From the NCBI GenBank assembly GCA_022495005.1, contig JAGYXB010001022.1:1-64000 (forward strand): a DNA stretch of 64,000 bases, given 5' to 3'. Positions 22,425 to 33,364 of the stretch are shown piece after piece. The notes below the pieces were generated by a model. That model was not told the origin of the DNA and did no database searches. It saw only the letters and a program-made list of their open reading frames with translations. A program made the position numbers and the translations under genes. Within the stretch, counting starts at the first letter, position 1, and each line of letters starts with the position of its first letter. Source of the DNA: Rhyacophila brunnea. Its lineage: Eukaryota > Arthropoda > Insecta > Trichoptera > Rhyacophilidae.

Positions 22425-22681
22425 CCGTCGCTATAGGATTGGTTTCCCGAATATTCGTTTTTGTCGAAATCGACCTCTTAATGCAGAATGTTTTTTTGTA
22501 TCTAATTGGACGAGAACCATCCCTTTCTTTAAATTACTTTGTAATGGTAATGAATACATCATTCATATGCTGTAAAAATAACAATTTAAATATCAGCATG
22601 TATTTAAATATAGGATTATGAAATTTGTTTTTCGTCTCCTGAACATTTGGTCTATTCGGAAAACCAATCCTACAGCGACGA
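22425..22681. mobile_element. Tc1/mariner-like MITE (257 bp, TA duplication)
   Basis: Inverted ends of about 28 bp: CCGTCGCTATAGGATTGG... and the complement of ...CCAATCCTACAGCGACGA. TA lies at 22423-22424 and 22682-22683. No coding capacity. Confidence 0.8.
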
Positions 22682-22684
22682 TAC

Positions 22685-23412
22685 GTCATGCAACACGCTT
22701 GACAGCTTAGACGCTTAGAGGCAAGATAAAGGCTATTACAGGTTTATTCCTGCAATATTCAGATACTGGAAATTACTAAAATGGCTGTATCATTTTTGTT
22801 AAAATAACAACAGATATCGGAATTTCGCACTCGATGGGCAGTATTTTTGTTGTTTTTAGTACGTCATTTTCGTCATATAGGCCAGATACAAGGAATTGAC
22901 ATTAGACCATCGATATGTTATATTATTTACCGTTCATTCAAACTATATGGTCCATACTCTGGATTAAAAAATACATTAATAAACAGCATGTAAATTTCCT
23001 AGGCAACCCCAGGCGCTGTAGTCTGCGCGAAATAAAATAATGTAGACAGCTGTGATTTGTTTATGATAACTTCATCAAACGGCTCTACAGAACCGCTAGT
23101 TAATACCTGCGACGACATGTTCGTGTATCCCGTAACATTCTAATTCGCGTCACAACCACTAAAATAATACGTTCGTGTGTCAGCGAATTTTCTCATACCT
23201 TATGCCCAAGAGGACAGTCGGTTGTCACAACCCATTTTATTCCCACGTCTGTACAAAACGGTGTAGTGTTACACGTCATTATTAAGATGCGATACTACCC
23301 CGTGGATTTTGGGGTAACATTGCGCCGGGGTATTTCGATTCAAATCTTCTTGAATGGTATTCTTAAAAACAAAATTGTGTTAGTAGTTCAGATATTTTAT
23401 TACCTGCATATT
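22685..23412. other. non-coding, no recognised element
   Basis: No gene or repeat family recognised. A short family-C terminal fragment (CAGTGGCGAAAG) lies at 23418-23430. Confidence 0.35.
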
Positions 23413-23441
23413 ATATCAGTGGCGAAAGCTACATTCTAAGC

Positions 23442-24122
23442 CAGTGTTTCCCAAAGTGTGGTACGCGTACCCCTTGGGGTACGGGAAGAGTTTGGTGAAG
23501 GTAAGCGCTGCACCGGGCTTTGGCCGCGTCTGGTGCAACAAGCATCAATACGTCATCAATACAACATCCATGATAGAAGGTTTATCGCATGCGGTTGAAG
23601 AGCAATTAATTGTTGGAATTAGCTTCAGACGGATTCTTGAAAAATAAATATAAGGAGTGTACCTACTTTAATATCATTCTGCAGAACAGACAAAGTTCTG
23701 AAATACATCTTGCCTTTTCCAACTTCATATAATTATCTACGTGAAGTTGCTTTTTCAGCATTTGTAGGCATTAAGTCAAATAAAAGGAACAGGCTTTTGG
23801 ATGTGGAACCGCATCTCAGATTAAAATTGACAACCAGGGAACCAAATTATGATGATCTGTCGTCTCAACATAAACAATTTCATTCTTCTCGTTCATTATA
23901 ATGAATGCTATTTATAATACAACTTTTATTTATTTACTTTACATTTTATTATGAATGAATTTTATTCATTGTTTATTATTGTTTTGTTTATGTACTAAAA
24001 AAGGAAAAAATAAATATATTTTGATTGTTGTTAAAGTACATGCAATTTTTTTGACGTGGGGTACTCAGTTTTACGAAAATTATAGAAGGGGTACAAAGAT
24101 ATCGAAAGTTTGGGAAACAATA
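23442..24122 (+). mobile_element. hAT element remnant (ZBED5-like type)
   Basis: Starts CAGTGTTTCCCAAAGTGTGG with GTACGCGTACCCC. Ends with the inverted counterpart (GGGGTAC... AGTTTGGGAAACAATA). These are hAT-type ends, decayed on the right, and no 8-bp duplication is visible. It contains the transposase tail at 23695-23901. The right end is immediately followed by a LINE 3' fragment, so the right flank may have been replaced. Confidence 0.8.
23695..23901 (+). pseudogene. hAT transposase C-terminal domain remnant
   Basis: About 65 codons reading LPFPTSYNYLREVAFSAFVG, then IKSNKRNRLLDVEPHLRLKL and ending HKQFHSSRSL before TAA. This is the hATC dimerisation motif (PF-TSYLCE-FSA...IK-K-RNRL-VE-LR) of ZBED5/FAM200-like hAT transposases, with tyrosine-leucine-cysteine changed to YNYLRE. 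The catalytic core and BED zinc finger are missing. Confidence 0.85.
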
Positions 24123-24137
24123 TACAATAAAAAATAG

Positions 24138-24525
24138 ATTGTAAGGGAGATCCTGAAACTTAGAGTAGCGCAACGTGGTATGGACAGGTGCATGGTGGAC
24201 ATAACGCGAAAGGACAAAAAGAGGAATGAGTGAATAAGGAAACAGACAACGGTTTGCGATGTAATAGAGTTCGCTAAATACCTCAAATGGAAATGGGCTG
24301 TATACATAGCTCAAAGAAGGGACAATCGTTGGAAAAATTTATTCATCCAGTGGTATCCAAGAGGTACAAAACGTCTGCAAGGTAAACCTATAGGACGCCG
24401 GATCGATGAAATGATAAAGTTCTGCGCAAGTACGTGGCAACGCAACGCACAGGACCGAGAAAAGTGGAATCAGCTTGGAGAGGCTTTCATCCAGTAGTGG
24501 ATAGATTCAGTCTGATAATGATTAT
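24138..24525 (+). pseudogene. RTE-type LINE ORF2 C-terminus and 3' end
   Basis: One frame reads KLRVAQRGMDRCMVDITRKD, then after a TGA (in RNE*IRK) continues KYLKWKWAVYIAQRRDNRW, QWYPRGTKR, GKPIGRRIDEMIK and WNQLGEAFIQ to a TAG at 24495. This order is characteristic of the C-terminal region of insect RTE-like endonuclease-reverse transcriptases. It ends with a TGATAATGAT-type tail. 5'-truncated, with one in-frame stop and no frameshift, so of moderate age. It starts within about 16 bp of the hAT right end. Confidence 0.8.
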
Positions 24526-24529
24526 AAGC

Positions 24530-25430
24530 ATTTCAAATGTAAAAATATCCCAACAGAACCATCTGTCCTAAGTATTAAATTTAGGATTCACCTACACATA
24601 GATATACTATATTCAAGTCTATCGAATCTTCTATATTTTCTTAATTGCCTCTACAATCCGATGTGGGTCTTGGCCGCCTCACTAAAAGTTCTCCAAACTT
24701 ATTATAATCGAATCTTCCACTTATAATATACGCAAACAATTATTTAATTAATAATAATTTCATTACATAAAACAAGTCGTGCTTTAAAAACCACCCCTAC
24801 ATTTGCGTTTATTGTCTATGAATGACTATGTTATTTTATGCATAGTGGACTCAGTCAGCGGTCTATTGATTAAGAAGCTTGGATTTGCAAGTTTTTTTAT
24901 TAAAATATCTCACTGTATGTTATAGTATATGCAGTAAGTTTTATTTCACCTACAACGTTTTTTTGTGATATTATGTAAAATGTTTTTAAACGGTTCCATT
25001 GTAGTGTACAATATATACAAGGGTTAGTGGTGTCAATTAAATTGGCAATCGCTGCTTTTATATTTTCAATATATTTGATAAAATCGTCTGATGGACCTTT
25101 TTGAGTCAATTCTTTTCTTCGTTATATTACCTTAATTAAGTTAATAAATTTACTCCTACAGCTAGCGGATTACAAAAATAATATTGTCCAAAAATATACT
25201 TCAAGAAAGTTCTCTCGCGACAATCTATCGAATCTGCTGGTGTGGAAATACTTCTGTTCAGTTCCAGTCTAGTTGACAATTTTTCACAGTCAAGGCAGGG
25301 TAGTTATTTTTGGTAAAGTAAACCCAGATTCTTGAACGAAGGCAACCGATTTCCAACCAGACTAGTTGTTTACCCAAAGTAAATTTACATAATATTTTAT
25401 AAGATGTTTAACAACTATGCTTAACAACTC
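24530..25430. other. non-coding, no recognised element
   Basis: No gene or repeat family recognised. Confidence 0.35.
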
Positions 25431-25432
25431 AG

Positions 25433-26180
25433 TGGCGAAGTGTGGAGGTAGGCTGTTAAGATCCAACGTAAATAGTGCACATTAAACTTAGTCATACGTA
25501 TTTGTTTTATTTGAACCGAGACTACAATTAAATAGTCAGATACAGATGGAATTTGTTAATTTAAAACATCGATTAAACCCTGCCTAAAGGTATGCTGCTT
25601 TGGGCAATCCAACAAAATTATGCACACTTTTTCATTCATACTTATTTGTTTTCGTATACATATTATTATTCCACATATTGTTTGTCAGTGTTTCATAAGC
25701 GTCATTTTCGTAAATTCATTATGCCCTGCCTAAACCAAGCCATAATACATAAAAATATTATTCTGTCTATAAAATATCAAAAATTATGTATAATTTTATG
25801 TCACAATTATATACATTTTATAATTAAGACGAGTTTTTTTTTACTATTATCTATTATGGCTTAGTTTTCGCAGGTTTTAATTTAATTTTGAAAACTAACC
25901 AACACCATTATTTAAAATAATTGTAGTCTTGGGGCCGTATGTATGATTTTCCACAGTCGGGGAATGAAATTTTATAAGTTTGCCATTATTTGGACGCCAT
26001 GGTGACGTCACATCGTGACGTCGCTAAACAACGGATTACATTTACACTCATGCATACAAATGAGCAGTATATAGCCTATAAAGAATTTGGTATCTCATGC
26101 ATACGACCCTTAGTGCAATGAAAACAAATACGTATAACTGACAAAGTTTGGTATGCACTATTTATTAAGTAATCCTCCAC
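25433..26180. mobile_element. CAGTGGCGAAGG MITE (family C), copy with nested MITE
   Basis: Left end CAGTGGCGAAGTGTGGAGG. Internal landmarks AATAGTGCACATTAAACTTA and AAACCCTGCCTAAA appear, with their inverted counterparts at 25860-26160. The extreme right terminus is diverged. A 178-bp MITE splits the right arm at 25932-26109. Confidence 0.7.
25932..26109. mobile_element. Harbinger-like MITE (178 bp) inside family C
   Basis: Inverted ends GGGCCGTATGTATGA and the complement of TCATGCATACGACCC. Flanks TTG (25929-25931) and TTA (26110-26112) fit a 3-bp TTA duplication with one change. The uninterrupted family-C sequence at 58930-58940 (GTAGTCTTATTTCAATG) supports the empty site. Confidence 0.75.
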
Positions 26181-26850
26181 TAACTCCACTAATTAGTAAG
26201 TATATTATGACAATGATAAAAATATCGGACGTGTATTTTTGACATGATAACGATGTGGGAATAGTCCCTACGAACACTTACGGTAGAGCCGCCTCTGGCT
26301 GCAAATATTTTCCCAATTCAAAGCCTTAGATTTTTAAAAAATCGCTTCCATTTAGGATTTTAGAACTTTTTAGCGAAACAATAGCCTTCTGCGCTTTAGT
26401 GGAAACCAAAACGTTTAGTAAGTAATGGACCAAATTCTTCGACAATAACATTGTTTTCATGTTATATGTAGGGGCATTAACTAGATCGTGTCAGGTTGAG
26501 TGATTTTATTACGCACTGCCGACGAAAGAATGTTATCTGAAAAGGGCTTCACGGCGGATAGTTGTCTTTGGGAAAACTGAATGAGAGGAAAACTGACTTC
26601 CGTTATCGGGAAATTCGCTCAGTAGGCACGTGCTACATTAATTATCAAATTAGTCAACCCATTTTCCGTGATATCATTGAAACATTTTCCTCTAAAATCA
26701 TTATTTTTCCAAACGGAATACCGATAAGCATACAGAATTGAAGATTTTTTTTATCGTAAATACATTAAATATTAGAAAATGGTAACCTTTACAAAGAAAA
26801 AAATACTCTAGTCTTTTTATGAGCTAAAATTAAAACTCAAATGATACCTG
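26180..26850. other. non-coding, partly less AT-rich
   Basis: No gene. The segment 26270-26660 is less AT-rich than its flanks and matches no repeat in the window. Confidence 0.3.
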
Positions 26851-26855
26851 CACGA

Positions 26856-27866
26856 TAGTGACGAAGGGTCTGGTTAGGCTGTTAAAATCCGCCATAAATA
26901 GTGCACACTAAACTTTGTCAGTCATACGTATTTGTTCTCATTGAAATGATACTACAATTTTATTTAAGGATGGTGTTGGTTATTTTTTATTTTTTACAAC
27001 GTTTTTCTTAGCTTGTATTCTTATTTGTCCGGTGGTTCTTTGTCCGGTACAAATCTTGCAATCGATTTTTAACTAACTTCCCGACTAGCTAGACATTTTA
27101 AACTTTTAGAATATATCAGAACACGATGCCAATGCTATCTTTAAGTAGAATTGAATTCATTTTCAGTTAATTCTGTTTTGTATGAAAAGTTATTTCGACA
27201 CCATTATTGGTTGCTAGGGGTCTGGGGTCCTAGCAACTAAATTATAAATTATACGTGCGTTACTATGGAAATTAATATGACATGTCAAGTACATTTTTTT
27301 TATCGTTTAAGCTAGTCAAGTCAAGTTTATATGATTAAACAGAAAATTTAAAAACGTTGTTTCGTTTGTTAAAAGTTCTTTTTATCTTGTAATTATTTTA
27401 ATTCAGTTTAAACCTGCAAAACTAAACCATAATAGATAAAAGTCAAAAAATACTCATCCATCCATAAATATCTAAAATTATTCAATTAAATTACAAATAA
27501 CTTTGGATATTTTATAGATAGGTATAATAATATTTTTATCTATTATAGTTTGGTTTAGGCGGGGCCCAATGAATTTAAAAAAAATATGAGCCAATAATAT
27601 GTGTAATATTATATTGTGTTTTTAATCAAAAAATAAAAACAAATAACTATGAATGAAAAAGTGTGTAAAATTTTGTCGTCTTGCCCAAAGTATACCAAAA
27701 CTATTATGGTTTGGTTAGGCAGGGTTTGATTGATTTTTAAAAACTCACCGACACCATCTGTGAATTGTAGTATTAGTTCAATAAAAACAAATACTTATGA
27801 CTAACAAAGTTTAATGTGCACTATTCATGGCGGATCTTCACAGCCTACGTCCACCCTTCGCCACTG
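26856..27866. mobile_element. CAGTGGCGAAGG MITE (family C), copy with nested insertion
   Basis: The left arm 26856-26975 and right arm 27690-27866 are inverted copies of each other (AAATAGTGCACACTAAACTT and its complement; ends TAGTGACGAAGGGT and ACCCTTCGCCACTG). The interior holds a family-A element at about 26990-27395. Confidence 0.75.
26990..27395. mobile_element. ACAACGTTTTT element (family A), copy 1
   Basis: Inverted ends ACAACGTTTTT (26990) and AAAAACGTTGT (27350-27360). The interior includes GTCCGGTGGTTCTTTGTCCG and TTGGTTGCTAGGGG. Copies at 37812-38245 and, reversed, 59140-59578. In copies 2 and 3 TA flanks the short inverted ends, suggesting Tc1/mariner. However, similarity extends beyond the right end (AAAAGTTCTTTTTATCTT), so the true terminus is uncertain. 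Confidence 0.7.
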
Positions 27867-27869
27867 CAG

Positions 27870-28338
27870 CATGATATCCCACCAAAAAATGGTCAAATAA
27901 GTAAGATATATTGCGACATCACAAAAAAGTGTAATCTTTAAATTGATTACGTAGATAGGACCTAAGTACATACGTCGAAGTAAGTACCTACCTTGTTCGA
28001 TTTAATAGTGCACCTATAATATACTTTCATTAACTTTACTATCGTGTTGAAAAGGGGTTGATTTATAAAGGTAGTGCCTTTAAGAAGGCATTTTTCGAAC
28101 GCTCTGATTGAATGTTTTACTGCCTCCCTTGATATAATCTGAAACTATCCTATCTCCTAATATCACCCATTTTACTGCAAAATGGCCTATCTCCGTAAAT
28201 GGGCCTTAAATAATGGAAATCACTAATAAATAACTGGCACTTTATGCGTTGTCCACGACGTAGATGTTTAAGTAACATCAGCAGTCAGTGTTTTCATCTT
28301 CTTACTTATCTTATATTAAATTCATTTAGGCTCTATGT
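27870..28338. other. non-coding, no recognised element
   Basis: No gene or repeat family recognised. Confidence 0.35.
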
Positions 28339-28341
28339 GTA

Positions 28342-28390
28342 TATATCAGTGGCAAAAGGTGGAGGTAAGTTATTAACATCCAACATAAAT
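28342..28390. mobile_element. family C MITE, left piece of split copy
   Basis: CAGTGGCAAAAGGTGGAGG through CATCCAACATAAAT. The sequence resumes 10 kb away at 38406 (ACATAAATAGTGCACACTAA), with ACATAAAT duplicated at the break. Confidence 0.8.
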
Positions 28391-28589
28391 CAACGATTTC
28401 CAAACTGGGAGGCGCGGAGTGTTGCAAAGGGATGCGCGAAAAGTTTAACACAAATTAATGGAGCCACAGGTTTGCAGTTTGTAAAGAGCCTGGGGCCCGC
28501 GCGTAAAAGACATCACAAATTTAATCCAATAGTATAAAAATGTCGCCTGCTTTGTTTCAGAACTGTTAAATATTTTAAATTCCATTCAT

Positions 28590-29085
28590 TTATTTTACAT
28601 ATTGTGGAAATTACAAATTATTAGTTTAAGACGTTCACAACATGACATTTAGAAACAACGAAATATTATTAAAACAATATTAGGTACATAACAAAAGAGA
28701 TAGATCGGTATTAAGTTATTCTACAGTATAAATGTGTAAATACAAAAAAATATATAAGTACAAGGAAGTACACCGAATGAGTTAAGCAGACTCTATTTTA
28801 AGAATTTATAAAATAACGTCCACCTATACTCATCCTCACGTAGATGGAATGTATCAACATCCGAAGTGATTTGTTTGAAGAGAGTTATTGCCGTCCCAAT
28901 TGGCATCACCAATGGCAGTTAGTTCTGCTCCTCGGGAGAACAAACAACTGATGCTCCTGATTTCTAAGATAGTTATCAGGGACACACAAGTCAATACTAC
29001 CAAGAATGGCAGAGTTCTCATTCACACCACGTATAAGTCGAAAAAAATACGTGGCCAAATATTGATATCTTCTAGCACTTAAAAT
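28590..29085 (-). pseudogene. LINE 3'-end fragment, minus copy
   Basis: Reverse counterpart of 5405-5905. On the minus strand the order is a degraded coding tail (RNQEHQLFVLPRSRT and a following SIGGRYF-like block), untranslated sequence, then the A-rich end at 28590. Several stops are present. Lies between the hAT left end and the LTR element. Confidence 0.5.
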
Positions 29086-29149
29086 ACAGTATGTGGTCGT
29101 GCATTGCAATTTGATGTGATATCTATATGATGATTGCTATATGTACTCA

Positions 29150-29290
29150 AATGATAAGTCCCGTGTATAATTTAGGAAACAGTACTTTAGAGCACCACAC
29201 TGCCCTTAACCTCAGCAATAGGTAGGTGGGCCCGCCAAAGATTTTGGCCTGGGGGCCCGCTTCAGGGTGTGGGGCCCGTCATAGAATCCA
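29150..29290 (-). repeat. SINE-like family G fragment
   Basis: Shares CACACTGCCCTTAACCTCAG, GGTAGGTGGGCCCGCC and GGGGGCCCGCTTCAGG with the other family G copies, in minus orientation. Confidence 0.55.
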
Positions 29291-29294
29291 TTTG

Positions 29295-29650
29295 TCAATG
29301 AACGGTGATGATTTTGGATTGACTACTATTGAAAAGGAAAAAAAATGATAGAATTATCATGCGATAATTAATTCATTTAAACAAAAACCTTAGTTCAATT
29401 TTGATTGAATCGAAGTGAAGAAATAATATAATACTTTGTCAAGAAAAGCAATGCAAGTTGTCAGTAAAGTAGGTACTGCTATACCATTCGTAACATCATA
29501 TTTTTATGCGAAACGGGATTTTATGCATTAGCTGCAGTGAAATCCAAATATCGACCCCGTTTAGTAGAAAAAGAGCACTTTGTACTAAGAAACAAGCACA
29601 TCCTTCGCATGAAAAATAAATTTATTTAAAAATGAATATACTTAATAAAA
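29295..29650. other. non-coding hAT interior
   Basis: AT-rich; nothing recognised between the family G fragment and the LTR element. Confidence 0.35.
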
Positions 29651-29654
29651 GTAC

Positions 29655-30105
29655 TATCACTTCCCTCTATTTTGGTAAAAGAATTTCTCAACTGTCACTT
29701 TGTGTTTTGTTTTCTTTTTTTATTGTCTGTATTTGGGATGAAGGTGGATAATTAAGGCACCGGAATTGTGATGGAAGCGGCGAGTTTATTTTCGTTTATT
29801 ATACTATATGGTTACATTTTTAATAATTTAATTCTACGGAGGGCGAAATGTACGCGTTCGCGATTTTGCTGCTTGTCGCGATCTCCGCGCCATCTTGTGA
29901 TTTTTTCCAACGAAACCGTCGTCGAAAAGAAAGCGACGTTGCAAATCTCCAACGGTTAACAAAATTTACGGCATTGCCGGCTGGGCTCTTTTATTATTAT
30001 TTATTTTCGTAATCAGCGCTTTATTATTTGTTGGCTTTGATACCGATTCGGGCGTCTCCAGATACACAAAGACATCCCCAAATGGAGACCATACGGGGTG
30101 TCACA
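29655..30105 (-). repeat. 3' LTR
   Basis: 451 bp, very similar to 37341-37792 over its full length with scattered substitutions and single-base indels. Minus-strand start TGTGACACCCCGTATGG; the outer flank is the GTAC duplication. Confidence 0.8.
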
Positions 30106-31271
30106 AGCGCACCTCTCCGGAAAGGCCCGAATGGGGATCGGGCCAACTAAGGGCTGATTACGATAGCGTGTGTAACTGGACAGTACGGCGGCTTGATAAG
30201 GGGTGGTTGCGTCTCTAGACGTTGAAGAATCGAAGCCCCTCCGGTACGTCGGCGGCTGGAGAGACTCGGATGCAGCACTGTAGCATAGTGGTTTGCGGTT
30301 CCCAGGCCTACCGTAAAGCTGCTGAGAGAGGAGGGCGTCGCGCCCAGCCCTCTCAACACCCTCAGACCGTCGGCAACCGGAGAGTTTCGGATGCAGCACT
30401 ACGCCGCTTTGTGGGCGTAGTGGTTCGCGGCTCCCCATGTCTACCGTACGGGCGGATGCTGAGAGAGGACGTCGCACCCAGCCTTCCCAACAGCGACCGT
30501 CCGAAAATCAGTCGATCCCTCACGAAAATGCATACCGGCGCATTACTCGACTCCTTTTTTGCTCGCTTGCCCTGCCGCGGCTATCGAATTACACGCACTG
30601 CACTGATATTATACTAATATAATATGCGAAAACTTAATTTTATACTTAAAATGGCTTTAGAGTTTATAAAAATAATTTTAAAATTATATCAGGGCCCGAA
30701 ATGGACCGGAACGCCATTCTGCCTCATACAACTGCTCCGGGTTGTAAAATTTTCCACTTCGAGCACTGAAATAACTATATTATACATCGCTTCCAAACAC
30801 AAAACACTTAAAACTAACTAATCTATGATGCTAATGGCTGAGGATGCTGCTTGGCTGCTTTCCGCTGATGGAGGCTGCTTTTGCTCAGCTGAAGAAGGCC
30901 GCTTTGTAGCTCTCTTCATCCTGGTGCATCTGGGCCAGGGCTGATTGCAAGGCTCACAGACACGCTGCTGTTGACGAAGAAGGCTCAAGCGGCTGATGAT
31001 GCAGGGCATTTGACGCCGTTTTCCCTCGTTGGAGCCAGGGTCTTGCCCGATACACTCGTCCGTGGGCCAAGTTTGCTGGCGGATGCAGTTGGTCGGGAGT
31101 ACATCGGGAGCCATGACTTCGCAATCCGGGTGTTTCTGCTCTTTTCTTCACTGGCTTGGCTTTGGCAGCATCCTCTTTCTACTGCTTTTTTATTATAGTT
31201 TGTTGAGCGCCACCAGAGGCAAGCCTCTGGATGTTTTTTCCTCGCCGTTTCCTATTCCGGTGTTTGGATCT
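30106..31271 (-). other. LTR element internal region with tandem repeat
   Basis: Contains two diverged tandem units (about 30250-30340 and 30378-30475) sharing GGATGCAGCACT, GTGGTT.GCGG, CTACCGTA and GCTGAGAGAGGA. A 98-codon minus-strand frame at 30818-31114 starts MAPDVLPTN and is rich in Q, S, R and C. It has no gag signature that I can name (no CCHC knuckle seen). The position next to the 3' LTR and the GC content differ from the AT-rich surroundings. Confidence 0.5.
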
Positions 31272-31794
31272 CAGGAGGGCGATTCATGAATTTAGCACAA
31301 GTGACCAGTTGCACAACTATTACACAACTTGCTTCAACCTGCTTCAACCGTAGCATATTAAAAGTCGACCGCTGGATGTCACTAGGCCAGGCTTTGGTAG
31401 TACACATGCTTTGACGGTAGAGGCGCTCGCAACTTTCCGTTTGACATAATAAACGTCAGATTTTCAATTCGTATCATACGTAATATTGGAGAAAGCTGTT
31501 AATAAATTGTTATACATTTACCATTTATTACTACATATTACCGCTAAAACTATTATTTCGTGTTTCAATTCTCATTTAAGGAGGTGTTTATTGTGATTTT
31601 GTAATAGTTTGTCTGTAAAATATTGTTGTATCTTGTATTGAATATTCTAATAATGGAGACGTTTCTTTCTTTTAATTATCTACGTACGTTTTATATCGCA
31701 ACGTTGACGGGTAAATACTGATTAAATATGATGTTATTAACATATTTTAGGTTATTTTACGCCCCCAAAATGGAAGTCCCGCAGTAAGAATTCG

Positions 31795-32769
31795 GTAAAA
31801 AAACGAGGCTTGCCGCATGCACACTTTCTTATTTGGTTAGTCGAAAGAATTCGACCAGACCAAATAGATGACATCATATGTGCCGAGATTCCTGATCACG
31901 AAACCAATCCAGACCTGCATAATGTTGTAAGTACTAACATGATTCACGGACCGTGTGGCGCCATCAGCCCCCAATCACCGTGCATGGTCGACGGCAAGTG
32001 TTCCAAGCGTTATCCACGAAATTTGACGGCGGAGACTATCACCGCCAACGATGGTTATCCACTGTATCGGCGTCGATCACCTGATGATAACGGTAGAACT
32101 ATCACAACGAAAGTGAAAGGAAACGATATCGTGGTTGACAACACTTGGATTGTTCCGTATTCGCCACTTCTTTCCAAAACATTCAAGGCGCATTGCAACG
32201 TAGAGTTTTGCAATTCAGTGAAGTCCATCAAATACATCTGCAAATATGTCACCAATGGCAGCGATACTGTGGTTTTTGGCGTTCAAACTCCCAATACCAA
32301 CGATGAAATCACGCACTATCAAGTTGGTCGATATATGAGCTGCAATGAAGTGATTTGGCGTATTTTCTCATTCCCCATTCCCCATTCATGAACGTCATCC
32401 CACTGCTGTACATTTGGCGGTGCATCTGGAGTCAACGAGTTTATTTTAACGCATCGAATGTTGCTCAACGTGCTGAAACACCTCCAGCGACAACATTGAC
32501 CAGTTTCTTTTCGATTTGCCAAAGCGATAAACCGTTGCCGTTAAACCTTCAAACGACTGAAAAACCGACATATTTACAACTGAAGGTTGGCTCGGTAATC
32601 ATTATGCTTCGAAATCTGAACCAACCAAAACTATGTAATCTATTTCATTTTGGCAAACTTATTGAACTTAATTCATTTTAACTTAATAAAAAACGGAATT
32701 TAATGCAGCTAATAAGTTAACACAAGATTATTGATTCTGAGGCGGTACGAAGTTCGCCGGGTCAGCTAG
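31795..32769 (+). mobile_element. Helitron fragment with intact-looking 3' end
   Basis: Rep-like coding sequence followed by a 3' terminus typical of insect Helitrons: a short GGCG...CGCC hairpin at 32741-32758, then GGGTCAGCTAG ending in CTAG before T (32769/32770). The 5' end and the helicase domain are missing, so this is an internally deleted or 5'-truncated copy inside the Harbinger element. Confidence 0.75.
31798..32580 (+). pseudogene. Helitron Rep (HUH/Y2) domain, frameshifted
   Basis: The frame from KKRGLPHAHFLIWLVERIR carries the HUH motif (HAH) and, about 140 residues on, the paired tyrosines in IKYICKYVTNG. Together these are the catalytic residues of the rolling-circle Rep nuclease of Helitrons. 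GPCG, CMVDGKCSKRYP and YRRR blocks match the Helitron_like_N family. Near 32375-32390 a 7-bp tandem duplication (ATTCCCC) shifts the frame. Reading continues in other frames as HERHPTAVHLAVHLE and then QRVYF.ASN, ETPPATTLTSFF. No helicase motifs follow. Confidence 0.85.
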
Positions 32770-32832
32770 TGTTAATATAATACAGGTGTACGCTTCAACT
32801 GCCGACAAAGATGATGATGTTATAGAAGAATA

Positions 32833-33360
32833 AAAACTTCAGTCATTACATCCTCTGATATAACAGACAAGTGGGACAGGATAAAAGATGTGTTCTTCTC
32901 CATATCTAATAATCAATTAGAATATAAAAGAACAGCTAAGAAGCAAAAATGGATGACAGATGAGATTCTGTCTTTAATGGACGAAAGAAGAAAATGGAAA
33001 AATAAAAATGAAACTCAATATAGGAGAATTCATAATACCATAAAAAGTAAAATTCGTACAGCTAAAGAAGAATGAATGTCCGACCAATGCAAAGAAATTG
33101 AAAATCTCCAACGAAAATATGATTCCTTTAATATGCACAAGAAGATAAAGGAAACATTGGGAATTACGAAAGGAACCTCATCAACTATCTTGAAAGACGA
33201 AAATGGGCGTATTATATTAGATATAGAAAAGAAGCTGACTCGTTGGAAGACATATATTAAAAATCTGTTTGATGATGATAGGGAACCTATTGGCTATACT
33301 CTTAATGAATGTGAACAAGCCCCATGCATAAATAGGGCCGAAAAAACCAATCGAACGTGT
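32833..33360 (+). pseudogene. LINE ORF2 linker fragment (between endonuclease and RT)
   Basis: One frame reads TDKWDRIKDVFF, KKQKWMTDEILSLMDERRKW, then KEE followed by TGA where relatives have tryptophan (KEEWM), then SDQCKEIENLQ, YDSFNMHKKIKE, ILKDENGRII and RWKTYIKNLFDDD. This is the conserved linker of insect endonuclease-reverse transcriptases of the craniofacial-development-protein-2-like annotation. Neither endonuclease nor RT palm is present. The single TGA at 33073-33075 is the only break in about 170 codons. Confidence 0.8.
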
Positions 33361-33364
33361 GACC

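Noticed and set aside
30222..30617. 131-codon open frame on the plus strand as a host gene
   Set aside because: It lies in the internal region of the LTR element, overlaps other open frames on both strands, and is explained by locally GC-rich tandem units.
31274..31298. Shared 23-bp sequence with 37224-37246 as a duplicated gene start
   Set aside because: The two copies are inverted, perfect, and flanked by CAG on the outside, so terminal inverted repeats of a transposon explain them better.
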